Assembly: GCA_023079485.1 (NCBI GenBank)
Contig: CM041084.1
Coordinates: 128,972,792 to 129,036,791 of the forward strand
DNA length: 64,000 bases
Origin: Archilochus colubris
Taxonomy: Eukaryota > Chordata > Aves > Apodiformes > Trochilidae
Direction: 5' to 3'
The notes beneath the pieces are model-generated. The model did no database searches, was not told where the DNA came from, and saw nothing but the letters and a program-made list of their open reading frames with translations. Below are positions 37,443 through 49,803 of the stretch, piece after piece (position 1 is the stretch's first letter; every line of letters begins with the position of its first letter). A program made the translations under genes and the position numbers.

Positions 37443-39284
37443 ATTAACCTACCGTGACATTTCTGAGGCAGTAGGTGTCCTAACTGCTTCATTCTAGACT
37501 TAGACATGACAGTGTCCTTCAGTTACATTTAGCCATTAATGAAATTGTTTTGGAAAATATATTAATTACATGTGGAATTACAATGATGGGTTGAATGTCT
37601 AGAAGATCTCTGAATATCACAAAGGCCCTGAGCAAATACACAGCTCTTGAACTCACCCATCTCCCCTGCATAACACAGGCCCAAACTCTCCAGCTAAATG
37701 CACATATCTCCTTCATGTGCCTCCACCTGCCTTTCCTTATAGCAGGATTTGCTTTTTCAAGTGTCTCTGATGCTGGTTGCTTACATCAAAAAATCGTTCC
37801 GTTTCTATAGAAAAGGTTACTCTTAGACAAACTTCTACCTTGTAACCACTCCAAAGCACCTTCAAATGTGACTAGACACTTCAGCTTCCACAGCAGATCA
37901 CTGCTGTCATCTATCTTTTTCATGGTCATGCAAAAACAGACCAAGGAAGACAACATCCCAGAAGCAAGAAAGCAGCCTGCATGGGCTCTGTGTCACCCCT
38001 GCCATGAGGGGGGTGAAGGACTCTTTGTCACACAGGCTGTTCGAGGTGATGGAGAACCCCTCAGCTCTGGTTGTGTTGCTATTTTGCCAGCAAAACATAT
38101 CCTTTGGCTTCATGGGAGAGTCAGGAGAGTGGCAACACTTTGGAATTAATCTTGACATCAGCACCCTGTCTTTTATAAGCACTTATTCACTGTAGCTCAG
38201 TCATACACATCAGGGAGAGGACTAGATTTTAACACAGCTTTGCACAAGGATTGTGCAAAAATGAAATCAAGGAAATTCTTTATATCATAAGTGGATAAGC
38301 CTCATTTGATTTAGTACTGATAAAAATACAGGTTGACATTTTATTCAGAAGTCTAAACCACTCCCTTCAAGGTATTTCCAAGTCATTTCTTTCCACAAAG
38401 ATCTGGATAAGCTATCATTTCTGAGATTCTCAGCTGCTGTGGTTTTCATGCAAATTCCTCCTCTCTGACAAGGGAAACTAAAACTTGCTAGTCCCATGCA
38501 TCTCGAAGTGAAATTCAGTATGTTTTTGACTATCATTTCTTGCAAGTACTCAAATCCATTTCCTTTGGAAAGGTTTGTAGTCATACAACAGGCATACAAA
38601 TAGGTATTATAGTCCTCTATTCACTGATGCAGCTTAGCCTGGAGAAAAAAGGAATTCATTTTCTAGATTTTCCCCAAATGTCAGGTCTACATTATCAGAG
38701 TTCTTAACCCAAGAAGAATAGGTAAAAGAAAAAGAACCGATATATTGTATCTGACTTTGTGTTAGTGACTGAACCCCAAACCTCCCCCCAGTGAATTGAA
38801 TCGAAGTAGAATCAAGAGTACAAGATTATGCAGAAAAGCACCAAGTCATCTGAATTTCAATGATGGTAACATAGACACTGCAATCTCTTAAATATTAATG
38901 GCCAACTCTGTTCACTGACTTAATCACACTGCTGTGCATACCCTACAGGTCAGAAAAATCAGATTTTCTTTTCCCTCTTTATTTTTTTTTTTACTTCCTG
39001 GTAGTCTTTGACATGTATATCTAGGCTGGTTTCTAAAAAGAAAAGCAAAACAAAAATAAATTACCACACTATCACACTAGGATGCTTCCGGCCCTGTAAA
39101 GCAAAGCAGCCTATTGTGAGTGTGAAGAATCAGCAGATCATAACCTACTAGTTTCTATTTTTTTGATGCTAAAACTTGAAGGAAAGCTGTGCAGGAGCCT
39201 CTTCAGGCCTTTTTGGTGTAACTGCTCCTGCCACCTTGTCCATTACCTCTCACAGTGTGATTTGGTTTTGTAGAGCTGTTATCC
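37443..39284. other. Unique non-coding DNA
   Basis: No gene, RNA gene or mobile element recognised. Overlapping frames on both strands at 37868-38195 show no domain. Confidence 0.55.
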
Positions 39285-39857
39285 ACAGAATCATAGAACG
39301 GTTTGGGCTGGAAGGGACCTTTAAGATCACGAAGTGACAACCCCCCTGCATGGGCAGGGACACCTCCCACCAGACCAGGTTGCTCAAGGCCACATCCAAC
39401 CTGGCCTTGAACATTTCCAGGGAGGGGCCAGCCACAACTTCTCTGGGCAACCTGTGCCAGTGTCTCATCACCCCTCACACTGAAGAATTTCTTCCTAATA
39501 TCTAACCTAAATGTACCCTCTTCCCCTTGTCCTGTCACCACATGCCCTTGTAAAAAGTATCCCCCACCTTTCATGTAGGCCCCTTCACTTACTGGAAGGC
39601 CACTATAAGGTCTCCCCAGAGACTTCCCTTCTCCAGGCTGAACAACCCCAGCTTTCTCAGCCTGTCTTCATAGGAGAGGAGCTGCAGCCTGCAGCCCCCT
39701 CATCATCTTAGTGACTCCCCTCTGGACTCACTTCAAGAGCTCCATGTCCTACTGACCTTGAGGACTCCACAGAACTGGACACAGTATTCCAGGTGGGGTC
39801 TCACACCAGTGGAGTAGAGAGGAAGAGTTACATTCATCCACCTGCTTGTCACACAGG
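39285..39857 (-). mobile_element. CR1 LINE 3' fragment, about 570 bp
   Basis: The plus strand starts with ACAGAATCATAGAACGGTTT, the reverse complement of the CR1 tail and 3' UTR. On minus, the ORF2 C-terminus reads TFRLDIRKKFFSVRG, then in a shifted frame HWHRLPREVVAGPSLEMFKA, which shows at least one frameshift. Upstream in the element, the plus strand carries the reverse complements of the segments for [12 protein letters not shown] and LPLYS-type ORF2 phrases. It is 5'-truncated and inactive. Confidence 0.93.
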
Positions 39858-41222
39858 TATTCAGTGCTGTACAATTAGGGCCAGACCTCAGGTGATACCT
39901 GGTTTCACAGGGACCAGGATGGTCCCTCTTGCCACGGGAAACGTATCCCCCTTTTCTAAATTCCTCTTCACAGTAGTTTGCTTGCAGCTCAAGATTCTTC
40001 TGCAAGTCATGCTGACTGGGAGGTATTCCAGCAGTATGATTTGTGGCACCCACAGAGATTTAGATGTGTCAGCGACTGCAGAGATTGTGCTGTTATCAGA
40101 AAAAGACAGAAGATGGGTAGAAAGGTTCACATAGTCTATCAAAGTCATGGTGTGTATGTTTAGAAGCAGAGCAGCAAACATAAAGCAAAAACCACTACCT
40201 GGAGTTTCATACCACCTGCCTCCTCCTCCCAGTGTCCCCCCTTCAAGAGGCAGGAGTGGCTCCAGCCTGGGTGAAGAGGCATCCTTTAGTCTGTGGCCCA
40301 TGAGCACATCTGACCAGGTGTGGGCTCGCTGCCTGATTATGCAGCTCACAGGCCCCATGCTCAGAGGAAGCCCAGCTCTTATCTTCTTAAGCCACTGTAT
40401 GAATTTCTATCCTTTTGGCACAAAGGAGGTATAAAATGGTGCTCCCAGGAGCCCCTTCTTTTCATCTCATTGCTGAACTCTAGAGAAATTCCTTGAACTA
40501 CAAGTGTAAGCTTAATTGATTGTAATTGACCTACAAGGAAGACATAAGAACTCCTCTTATACTCATCAAATTGTGGTAAAGCAGATTAAGCAGTGCTGCT
40601 CTGACTAGCTTGGGCAGTCCCTGTCATGCTGCTGCTTTTTCTCACTTGTTCATTGCTTCCTAAATCCACCTGCTGTCTGACTCAGTTTCAATGGCAGCCA
40701 TGTATTACAAATCATACAAAACTATTTAAGAAATTAAAATTGAGCCAAGAGTTTCATTACAGGACAAACATTAGCATAGCAATAGCATTTTATAATGAGC
40801 TGGAGTCACAATGTAATATTAAGAAACACATATGAATATCCAGGCTGCTGCAATTAGCAGCCTGGTCCCTTTGCTGCTGCTAAGATCTGTCCTAAAGACA
40901 ATAAATCTGTGGGTAAATCTGATTTTGGAATAAATCTCATTGGGTCAGCCAGCAGAGTTTTTTGACCCAAACTGGGAAAGAGCTGGGTACATATAAATAT
41001 AATTATTTATGGGTTTTTTTAACTAAAATCTGCCTATTTTCATGTTTAGCAAGTCAGAAACAGTTTTATCAAATGTTCTATTTTATCAAACGTTCTGTTT
41101 TCTGTTTGCAGAAATTTGCATTAAAAAATTTTATAGAGTTGTCTCCATCACTTCTGTTGCTTCTGTCATTAGAACAGGAGTCATTTTAATTTAATTGTGA
41201 GGAAATTTTGGCATCTTTCTTA
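39858..41222. other. Unique non-coding DNA
   Basis: A 156-codon minus frame (39888-40358) partly overlaps the end of the CR1 copy. It has no recognisable domain, and plus frames (39793-40134, 40147-40434) overlap it. I treat all as chance. A 17-bp tandem duplication lies at 41064-41097. Confidence 0.5.
41064..41097. repeat. 17-bp tandem duplication
   Basis: Two adjacent copies of TTTTATCAAATGTTCTA (41064-41080 and 41081-41097, two differences), a local duplication in AT-rich DNA. Confidence 0.85.
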
Positions 41223-41285
41223 CTGCAGGGGGGTGGGACAAGATGACTTTTAGAGGTCCCTCCCAACCCACATTATTCAATGTAT
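41223..41285 (+). mobile_element. CR1 LINE 3' UTR remnant
   Basis: CTGCAGGGGGGTGGGACAAG followed by ATGACTTTTAGAGGTCCCTC and CCAACCCACATTATTCAATG match the plus-strand CR1 3' UTR. Only about 60 bp remain and the octamer tail is degraded. Confidence 0.85.
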
Positions 41286-43074
41286 GTGCTATTTAAGCCA
41301 CCTGTGTCTTCTACCTTCTTGTTCCTCTTAGGATAAACAGGAACCAGGAAGCACCAATGTCAAGGCTTCACAGGTCTTGGTCGAGACCCTGGTGACATGG
41401 TGGCCCTGGAAAGAGGGCAGGAGGTGCCTCTACATTCTCAGACAGATAGATCCCTAAAGAGGCTGAAAGAACCTGAGAACATCTCAGGCCTGCCCACAAG
41501 AAAGATGGAATCTTGGCAGTCTGGGACTTTGGGTCACACTCAAGATCTTTATTTTCTTTAACTGGTGAATAAGCTGGTGAATAAGACTGATGATGATAGT
41601 TTAGCTAGGCTAAGAGTGGAAATGCCTGCTGAGTGTCTTTCTTTTATAAACTTTAATGCTTGAGTTGGAAAAATGATAACATTTCAGACACATTGCAATA
41701 CTCTGGTAGAAAACTTTAATGCAAGCCTTTGAATAAATATAGTTATGTGTGAATATTCACATGGAGATATGAGAGGCATAGAAAGATGCTTTTAACTATA
41801 CATTCTCTGTCATTCTCTCTCTTCTCTTTATAAAGCCCAGTTTGTAAAGGATTGTTGAATTAATTGCTATAACATTATTAAATTTTGAATTAGACAAAGG
41901 GATTCATAAACATCTTCAAGATTAATTTGTGCTATTGAAATTTTTACTGACCATTAGAAACCAAGTAAACCTTTTTTTTTTTTTCCCCTGAAAAATCCCC
42001 AGAAAGTTTCACCATTTTTATCAGCCTGGCTTCTAAGAAAACATAATTGTCTCCACTGCAGTGCTTGTGATCCAAACATAAGCAAACATCCAGATTTAGA
42101 TTCTGCAGTAAATGCAAAACTCCAGAAGCTAGGCATGACTTTGAAGGTTAAATAGATCCTATTAGGCATTTAATTCTGTCCTGAACTGTACAGCAAACCC
42201 AAGTACTAATCTGAATTTTGCATTTCAGTAGATTACAATATCTAGAAGTACCTAACTCCCTGTTGTGAATCCATCCAGCTAAGGACAGAAAAACTTCAAA
42301 AAGGTCTTCATGGCATATGATCGAATCTATTTGACTCATAATTGTCATTCTAGTTCTATAAAGAGACCCCCAGCAGCTGCTAAGTGCATCCAGAAACCTC
42401 ATTACATTATACCAATTGGATTTTTAATTAGAAATGCAGATGGTAACTCATTTATTACTGTTGTAAGATCCAACTGGGAAAGAAATCTCAATTCCATTTT
42501 GGATACATTCACCTTTTGGATGCTGGAAAAGAATGAGGAATGAGGATGATGAAACTGTGACTGGTATTATGTCTTCCAATAAAGATGTATTATTGCACTG
42601 AGGCTGAAGGTCACAAGAAGTAAAATCAAGGAGGAACAGCTATGAAGCCAGTTTCAGAAAAATTAAGAGCCCTACAAAGAGCTCTGCTGGGATAGACAGC
42701 TGGGAATTTGAGAAGTGAAAAACTAGCCAAAAATGATTTTGTGGAGTTAATCATACACCCTTTTTCATTCTTCTGAGTAGAGAGTATGAAAGTAAGCACC
42801 TCACCCTACTACTGAAAGTCACTTGTTTCTATAAATCATTTTCTCGCTGTACAGGAAAAAAGACCATAAATGTCCTGTTCTGCAATGCTAGTGGTATACA
42901 GCCTGTCAAGTCTATGTCACTGTGAGCTGAGATGCTCAGTGACAATTCAGATCTGACCACGGCCATGGTAGGACCCAGCAGTGTTCTGGTTCCAACAGAG
43001 AAGGTTGCAGCCTTACACCTTCAGGGAGAGGCCATGATAACTCAGACTGTTGCTTTTCTCTGTTTGCCTCATGC
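41286..43074. other. Unique non-coding DNA
   Basis: No supported gene. A 12-bp perfect tandem duplication (CTGGTGAATAAG twice) lies at 41562-41585. A T run is at about 41972-41985. The open frames (84 codons minus at 42148-42402, 77 plus at 42310-42543) lack motifs. Confidence 0.55.
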
Positions 43075-43165
43075 TTTTGGATTGCAAATTCTTCAGGGAA
43101 GTGGTTTGCACTTATTTTATGTTCCCCCAGCCTGGAACAAAGCAGTCCTTGACTCAGAGCAACCA
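43075..43165 (+). repeat. Possible ancient amniote retroposon tail
   Basis: GGATTGCAAATTCTTCAGGG, then CAGCCTGGAACAAAGCAGTC, resemble the old amniote repeat phrase of the type 'gattgcaagctcttcagggcaggg ... cagcgcctagcacaatgg'. It is strongly diverged, and family and limits are uncertain. It lies inside a 148-codon plus frame (42932-43378) that I regard as chance. Confidence 0.4.
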
Positions 43166-43657
43166 GAAAATCAGCTCAACCTCTACCGTGCAGCTCTTCC
43201 TTCCGAGGGCGTAAAGGGTGGGTGGGAGCTTACATGCCTTGTTTTCTCACCTCTTTTTGTTCTGCTGAAGTTTCTCATTTCGTTCATTTTGTTTAGAATA
43301 TTTTCCTCTGTCTCTTCCACTTGTATGCCATCAGGAAAAAGAAAAGTGTTTCTCTTCCACTGTAATGAAATCACTTGAAAATAAAATACCGTGAGCTGAT
43401 GTCAACCTGAAGAGGAAAGCACTATCAACACATTGGTTAGTTTGTATGGCAGCTGCACTGCTTCCTCTACAGACACGTTTTTTGTCTGTGTGAATCTCTG
43501 TCAAGTGGACCTAATAATACAGCTTCTTGACTGCAAATTCTGTGAGCACAGAGTTATCGTTTTGGATCAGAAAAGAGTAACACAGCAACAATGACATGGA
43601 TTCTCTTTTCGAGCCTTCTGTTCCCTGTCAGAGAAGTGCAACCTTGCCTCTTCTCAT

Positions 43658-43688
43658 GTTTTGTTTTGCTTTGTTTTGTTTTGTTTTC
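43658..43688. repeat. (TTTTG)n microsatellite
   Basis: A short imperfect pentanucleotide run with one C substitution, of low complexity and likely polymorphic. Confidence 0.88.
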
Positions 43689-43727
43689 AAAAGTAAATGC
43701 TATGATTTCTACAGAGAGCTTGGGGGT

Positions 43728-43747
43728 AAAAAAAAAAAAAAAAAAAA
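43728..43747. repeat. Poly(A) run, 20 bases
   Basis: An uninterrupted run of A. No processed pseudogene or SINE body is recognisable immediately upstream, so it is recorded as simple sequence. Confidence 0.9.
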
Positions 43748-44469
43748 GGAAAAATGGAAAGCTGTTTTAAATGTGAGTTATCAGAATTACAGTTGTTCTT
43801 TTCAGAAATATTTTCATAAGTAAATGTCAGAACCTGCTATACCTTCTTCTGGATAAGTGAACGATTGCTGTTCTTGCTTTCTGTTAATTCCAAAGAATTA
43901 AATATAGGCATTATATAAGAAACCAGAAAGTGGGAATTTTCTTTTCCCTCTGACTAAGATGACAGCAGGAACAGTGTGCCTGGCACCTAAAGAGCTGTAT
44001 CCTTTCATCCTTAGTCAGGCATGCCATTTCATGCCAGGAAAGTTGAAAGTGACATATGTAATTTAGCTCACTCGATGCATCCTATTTTAAGATCCTGACT
44101 TTAGTTGTTTTAACACGAACAAACTTAAAAGATCCAGGTTGCCTTTTTGCATGATATTTTTCCTGGTTTTGTCCCCTAGTTTAAAAATAAATAAATTAAA
44201 AATATGCAGCCTGCTTGCTGTAAAGTTTCGCTCCAGCACAAGTATTTGAAGTTCACTGAAAGCAGCCATACTGATAAGAATCGATTTTTCTCTTCTGTTA
44301 GAAAAAGATGGCAAAGTAAAGCCAAATTATGAACTTCTGGAATTAATTTTGTTAGCATCAGCATGGTAGTCATTCTACATTTTGACAGCTCTATCCACCA
44401 CTTTCTTTTTCTGTAGCATTTGAGATAACTCAACCCAAAGAGGCTCTCAGGTCTTTAAAGCTCAGGGAT

Positions 44470-44965
44470 AATCATAGAATCACAGAATGCAAAGGGACCT
44501 TAAACATAACCAAGTTCCAACCCCACCCACAGCTTCCCTGGGCAACATGTTCCTGTCTCACCATTCTCAGTAAAGAATTTCTACCTAATGTTGAACCTAA
44601 ATCTTTTAGTTATTCTCCTTAGTCTTATGACTATATACCCTTATAAAAAGTCCCTCCCTGGCTTTCCTGTAGGTGGCCCTTCAGGTTCTGGAAGGCCACT
44701 GTAAGGTCTCCTCAGAGCCTTTTCTTCTCCAGGTTGAACAACCCTGATTCTCTCAGCCTCTCTTCATAGAGGAGCTCAAGCCCTCTCATCCTATTTGTTG
44801 CCCTTCTCAGGACTTGCTCCAAGAGCTCCGTGTCCTGCTCCTCTTGGGAACTGCAGAACTGGACACAGGATGCCTGGTGGGATCTCACATGAGTGGAGTA
44901 GAGGGGAAGAATGAACTCTCTCAACCTGCTGGTCATGCTTCTTATGATACAGCACAGCATACATC
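44470..44965 (-). mobile_element. CR1 LINE 3' fragment with internal deletion
   Basis: The plus strand begins ATCATAGAATCACAGAATGC, the reverse complement of a CR1 tail. Soon after, it jumps from the 3' UTR directly to CACAGCTTCCCTGGGCAACA, so roughly the last 80-100 bp of ORF2 and adjacent UTR are missing compared with the copies at 9.2 and 39.3 kb. The minus strand keeps ORF2 phrases LPLYSTHVRS and LLYEERLRESGLFNLEKKRL within an 82-codon open stretch (44712-44960). It is 5'-truncated and inactive. Confidence 0.92.
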
Positions 44966-47357
44966 AAAGAGGAGAGATTGTTATCCATACCAGCTTCCCA
45001 GGGTAAAGAATGGGAGGTGAATGAAAAGCACGAAGAATGGAAACAGCAAGTGGAAGATGGAAGTCTTTTTTTTTTAATGCAACTTTTTCATTATTTGGAT
45101 CACAAGGAGTCACCATGGTGCAGTGGGCTGGGCAGGGCTGTGCAGAGAAGCAAGTTGTTACCTGTAGGATCCCCATTTCTCTTCTTAGAAGTCACCAGGC
45201 AGTGAACAATCTAGGGGAGCTCCAGGAGAAGGGACTGCTGTAGAATGTGTAAAGATGGACACTGCCTTGGAGAACTGAGCTTTGTACCTGTCCCTACTGC
45301 AGCATTCTGCTTATGGGCTTATGGATTTCATGATCCACTTCAGAACTTGTAATGATAAAACCAACATAAAATTACTCTGCATTTTAAGAAATTGCTTTAA
45401 AATCCTAACAAACACTAAGCCTGATTTTCTTAAAGTCCCTGTGATTTGGCACCTGATAAAGGAGCATGTTTATAAGCCTCTCTCATGTGAAATAATCAAA
45501 GTAAGTGGGAACTATGCACCTTGGACTGCAGCAGCAAGTTAAAAAGAAAGCCAAGGAGAAAAGTGAGCATTTTTACAGAATTTTCATGCCTTGATTTCCC
45601 AAAAGGGCACTAGTACAAAATGTGTTATTCCTCTATGTGCTTGCCCAGGTAAACATCTAATTGTCACAAATATAATCCTGCATCACTGAAGTCAATCCAT
45701 CAGCTAATATTTTGCTTTTTCTCTGACAAGACATGAGTAAAAAAGCAAGAAAATATTAAGCAGAGAAATTGCTATGGAGTATATGTGTATGCATGTTGTC
45801 ATGATGCTTTTGAATTGTCTATTAGGATAATTGTGCACATGTAGAAAGTTGTGGTACAGTTTAAAAACTCAGTGATGTGGCATGAATCAATTTATCAACA
45901 ATAACTGGTGAAAGGGCCTTAGTCCAGTTGGCACTCTACTATTTCAGTGAGGAAAACCAGAGCAAAGTGAATGGATGTCCTTTCAGGGTACCTATCCCCA
46001 CATAGAGGAGGCAGCTAACAGCAGGTAGGCAATTAAATATGGTTTTCTTCTCTGCAAGTTTCAACAATGGAAGAAGATTATTTTTAACTTGGGAGGAAAG
46101 GATCACCATGGAAACATAATGAAGTATGAGAGTGAGGAAACACAATGAAGGATGAGAGTGATCTGACTGATTGACAATGCTACAACAAAGGAAGATTGAC
46201 ATGAAAGGCAGAGATAAAATTCATGCTGTTCTAAGTCACAGTTCCTCTAGTAGCTGAATCATCAGGTCCCGCTTTCCAGACACTAACATTACATGAGGCT
46301 TTTTGTTCTTATTCAAGAGGAATACATTGCAGAAGTCACACTTTCTCTCTGACACATTGTCATAGGGAGGGTAACAATAATGAGGACATTTCTATTTATG
46401 AAACAAAAGGTTAAGACTTGGAAGAAACTATTTACATTGCTGCTAAGTGCTACTTTGCTATAAATCTCTAGATTAGTTTGGGCTTCTCAGTACTCAAGCT
46501 AGAGGAAGGTTTGCCCACATTTCTTTGCAGAAAATCATGAGGTACTTGTAGGGTTAAAATGCTTGGCAAATTCATTCTGTTTTTACCAAATTTTTCTCTG
46601 CAGAGGAATGAAAAGAATGGAAAAACTCTTGTCAGAATAGTTATTTCAGCCTCTTGTTTGGAATGTCAAATACTTTTATTTTTACTTATAAAATACTCAT
46701 GACATTGAAAGAAAACATTCATAGTGAATAAAATACTTCATTCCACCTGAAGTGATATTTTTACTTGTTTGTTCGCATTAAAGAAAAAACAAATCCAAAG
46801 CAACAGCTTTTGAATATCTGTTCTATGAATCTTAAATTTAGACTGCTCTGTTCTGCTTTGAACTGGTAATATAGAGGAAAAATTGCTATATCCATTTCTT
46901 TACTTCATAAATTTTAAGTTCTCCATTTTCTACCCTTTCCTTAAGGTAAATTTAAAAATCTTATATAAGAATATTCTTCAAATCTCACATGAGAGTTGTA
47001 ACTTCAGAGAATGCCTTCATTTCTAGTAACAGCTGCACAGAGGACTAATGCCATTAACCTATTCTGTGATCAGAAATCTTGCAGAAAGAGTTGGCTTTGC
47101 CTGGTAACTCTGTGCTGTTTGCTCAGCCCCATCTCACTTTGCCCCATGGCTCACTCTATCTGATGCCCTTCCATGCTATGACCAACTCCCTCATTCACTG
47201 ACATTTAAAGAAATGGAACATATTTTTCTTTTTCTACAGTGTTTCCTCTTCTATTTATTTACTGACCTGTTTTTACTCAGTCTGCTCATTATTCTGGAGT
47301 CTACTTGTTATTTTCAGCTCCAAATCCCAAAGCTCTTGATACCTCCTAAGTCTTTAA
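44966..47357. other. Unique non-coding DNA
   Basis: No gene or mobile element recognised. A 26-bp tandem duplication is at 46110-46161. Short frames near 45037-45243 and 45282-45542 show no motif. Confidence 0.55.
46110..46161. repeat. 26-bp tandem duplication
   Basis: Two adjacent 26-bp units (46110-46135 and 46136-46161), each beginning GGAAACA and ending ATGAGAGTGA, with two differences. It is a simple local duplication. Confidence 0.9.
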
Positions 47358-47440
47358 ACTGGCCAAGATCCACAATTGGCATAGGCAGAAACAGAGTTCA
47401 GGAACCCAATTTTCAGCCCTTACTCTAGGATTTTAGGCCA
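47358..47440 (-). repeat. Possible MIR-type fragment, reverse orientation
   Basis: GGCCAAGATCCACAATTGGC, AGGCAGAAACAGAGTTCAGG and AACCCAATTTTCAGCCCTTA follow the order of the reverse-complement 5' half of a MIR-like element ('ggtcacacagcaagt...gcagagctgggaatagaaccca'). It is diverged and has approximate limits. Confidence 0.5.
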
Positions 47441-49564
47441 AAGTGTCTGATATAAAGTGGTCACAGGACAGAAAGATAATCACTTTTAAGCCAGTTCCAA
47501 TATGACAGATCTTAAAATAAGCCCTGAGCACAGTGACCCTTCATGGCTATTTCTGTTTTTCACTGTATAACACCAAGCAAAGAATAAACTCCAATTACCT
47601 CATTGGAAAGCCCATAGGGAGCCAAACCTGATGTAATATCACCTCTGGACATCTGGTGTTTTATTGCTGTGGTGGTATGGTGACCTATGGGACAGTGCAC
47701 ATTCTGCCTGTACTAATGCCCTCATTTTAGTCCTGGGGCAGAGTCCACCATTGTGTGACTAACAGCAATTGCCTTGTAGGTGAAAAGCTTGTGACTCTTG
47801 TGTGTCTAACCCCAGGTCCCTTCTGTCAGGAAAGTCAGCTTGAGTGCACCCTATGGACTTTGCAATGTGGCCTCTTGGGAGCACAAGCAAATTTTCTGCT
47901 CTCTCAGCTCTCTTTTTATTGTAAAAAGAGAAAAGAAAAAAAAATTTAAATAAAAATAAAAGAAAGGGAATCCTGGGGTAAATCTCCAAGTCTCCACCAT
48001 GGTGCAATGAAATCTCAGCAGAAGGAACTGCAGGGCTTCTGCAAGGCACTCACAAGACAATGGGAAAAAGAGACATGGAGATAAGGGGGGAAGTATATCA
48101 AGTGAAAAATAACTGCATAGTCATATAGTCAAAAAGCATTCAATGGGAAATATTTATTTACAGAAACAGTGGGAAAAGATTGTTCTGAACCAATAATAAC
48201 CACTCTCAGCAGCAGCACAGACTGTGAGCTGCCAGCTGCTGCATTAGCACAAGTGGAGCAGCTTTGAGCAGGAAAGACACTGGGAATGTCACAACCCACG
48301 GGTCTCATCTCTCCTCTTTCACATATTTCCTGAAAGCAAATCTTTTAGGAACAGATTTTAAAATGTACATTGGCATTTATCACCGGGGAACTTGGTGTTT
48401 AAATACACTTAAAGATCTGAACCTTAGAGACAGATATTTAAAGCCTTTCTGGTACCCAAAGACTTCCAACAGCAGCAAGTTACTTACTTGCCATTGAGAT
48501 CAGGCTTTTATCCTTAAAATAAGGAAAATAACAGTGTAATGAACACGGTTGCTAGGGTAGCAAGAGATACCAAGCTTTCACTTTTTGTGTAGAAGCAGGC
48601 ACAGTCTCCTGTGTGTCTGTCCTGTTGATGGCTGGCAGGTTTTCCTTTGCCCTGGGTGGGCAGGGCAGGGCAGAGGGTGCCCTCTGAGGGGCAGATGTGC
48701 AGCTCAGCAGCACCCGGCCAGTAGTGGGTACCCGAGGGTAGGTCAGAAATCAGTGATACCCCAGTCTTTTCCTTTTTATGAATTACATTGGGAACGAGTA
48801 TTATAACAACACTCAGAGACTTGAGATTGCATTAGCTGTTTTTTTGTCCCCTATGCCTGCGAAAATTAAAAGTAATTTTATGGACTGATGGTTACTGCAA
48901 TGTCTCCGGGAGGCATTTGGTGAGTTGATTTAAGAGAGGTTGTGAGGGGTGCAATTGCCTTGCATTCTCAGTGGTAAAATGTCGTGGAGAGATTTCTTTT
49001 ACAGCAGCACAGTGGACTGGCATCTTCTCATGCTTTGAGTAGTGGTGCTGCAGCCTCATGAATTAAGATCTCACATAAAATGCCTCCAAATGGAATATAT
49101 GAACAAGTGTTTTAGAGACTTATGGGAGAAGATGAAAGCTATTAGTATGAGGTTTGGTTGGAACTTGATAATTTATATAAATAAACATGAGTCTTTAAGC
49201 AGCTTTCCTGCTGCCAGAATGAAAGAAGAAAAGTGCATTAGAGCTGTTAGCACTCACTGATAATCCAAATCACAATTCCTCCTCAGGGAGTATTTTCTGC
49301 CTGTAAACAGAAAATCTGCTGTAAATGCCACATTGATGTCAGCTTATTGAGTACTGCAGAAATTAAATGGCTATTATATTATCTATTAATTATATATCCT
49401 AAGGTTGTTTGGGGTTTTTAATGATTGTGATGGATAATAGTAATTACACAACTTCGCACTGTGTGTTTAGGTATAGAATGCTTTGTACTTGTTTTATTTT
49501 TCTTGTGTGTCTGTGCTTCAAAATCCTAATCTTTTTAATAGAAATACCTATTAACATCATTTAA
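47441..49564. other. Unique non-coding DNA
   Basis: No supported gene. An A/T-rich low-complexity stretch lies near 47925-47965. A GC-richer patch at about 48590-48740 contains GGGCAGGGCAGGGCAG-type simple sequence. Open frames are under 100 codons and unrecognised. Confidence 0.55.
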
Positions 49565-49803
49565 ATTGAAAGAGGGTAGATTTAGATTGGACATAAAGAA
49601 GAAAGTTTTCACACAGAGGGTAGTCAGACACTGGAACAGGTTGCCCAGGGAAGTTGTGGATGTCCCATCATGGGGAATGTTCAAGACCAGGTTGGATGGG
49701 GTTTGAGCAACCTGATCTGATAGTATGTGACCCTGCCTGTGGCAGGGGAGTTGGTCTTTAATGGTAATTTCCAACCCAAACCATTCCATCATTCTGTGAT
49801 TAT
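49565..49803 (+). mobile_element. CR1 LINE 3' fragment, about 240 bp
   Basis: The plus strand translates piecewise to the ORF2 C-terminus: FRLDIKKKVFTQRVVRHW, then NRLPREVVDVPS and FKTRLDGV. The 3' UTR ends in CCAACCCAAACCATTCCATC and a worn ATTCTGTGATTATA tail. It is severely 5'-truncated. Confidence 0.92.

Larger units (their letters stand above)
43166..44469. other. Unique non-coding DNA with simple repeats
   Basis: No gene recognised. Simple-sequence pieces are a TTTTG run (43658-43688) and an A run (43728-43747). The A run is not preceded by any identifiable retrocopy. Confidence 0.55.

Noticed and set aside
39888..40358. 156-codon minus-strand frame
   Set aside because: Overlapped by plus-strand frames, shows no domain, and sits beside a CR1 fragment; best read as chance.
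41332..41457. Possible exon: a pyrimidine tract ending in TTCCTCTTAG, then 41 open codons
   Set aside because: The acceptor-like context is common by chance, the peptide resembles nothing I know, and no matching donor or neighbouring exon was found.
42932..43378. 148-codon plus-strand frame
   Set aside because: Runs across a probable ancient repeat tail and has no recognisable domain.
43728..43747. A run as the tail of a processed pseudogene
   Set aside because: No coding-like or SINE body upstream and no visible target-site duplication.
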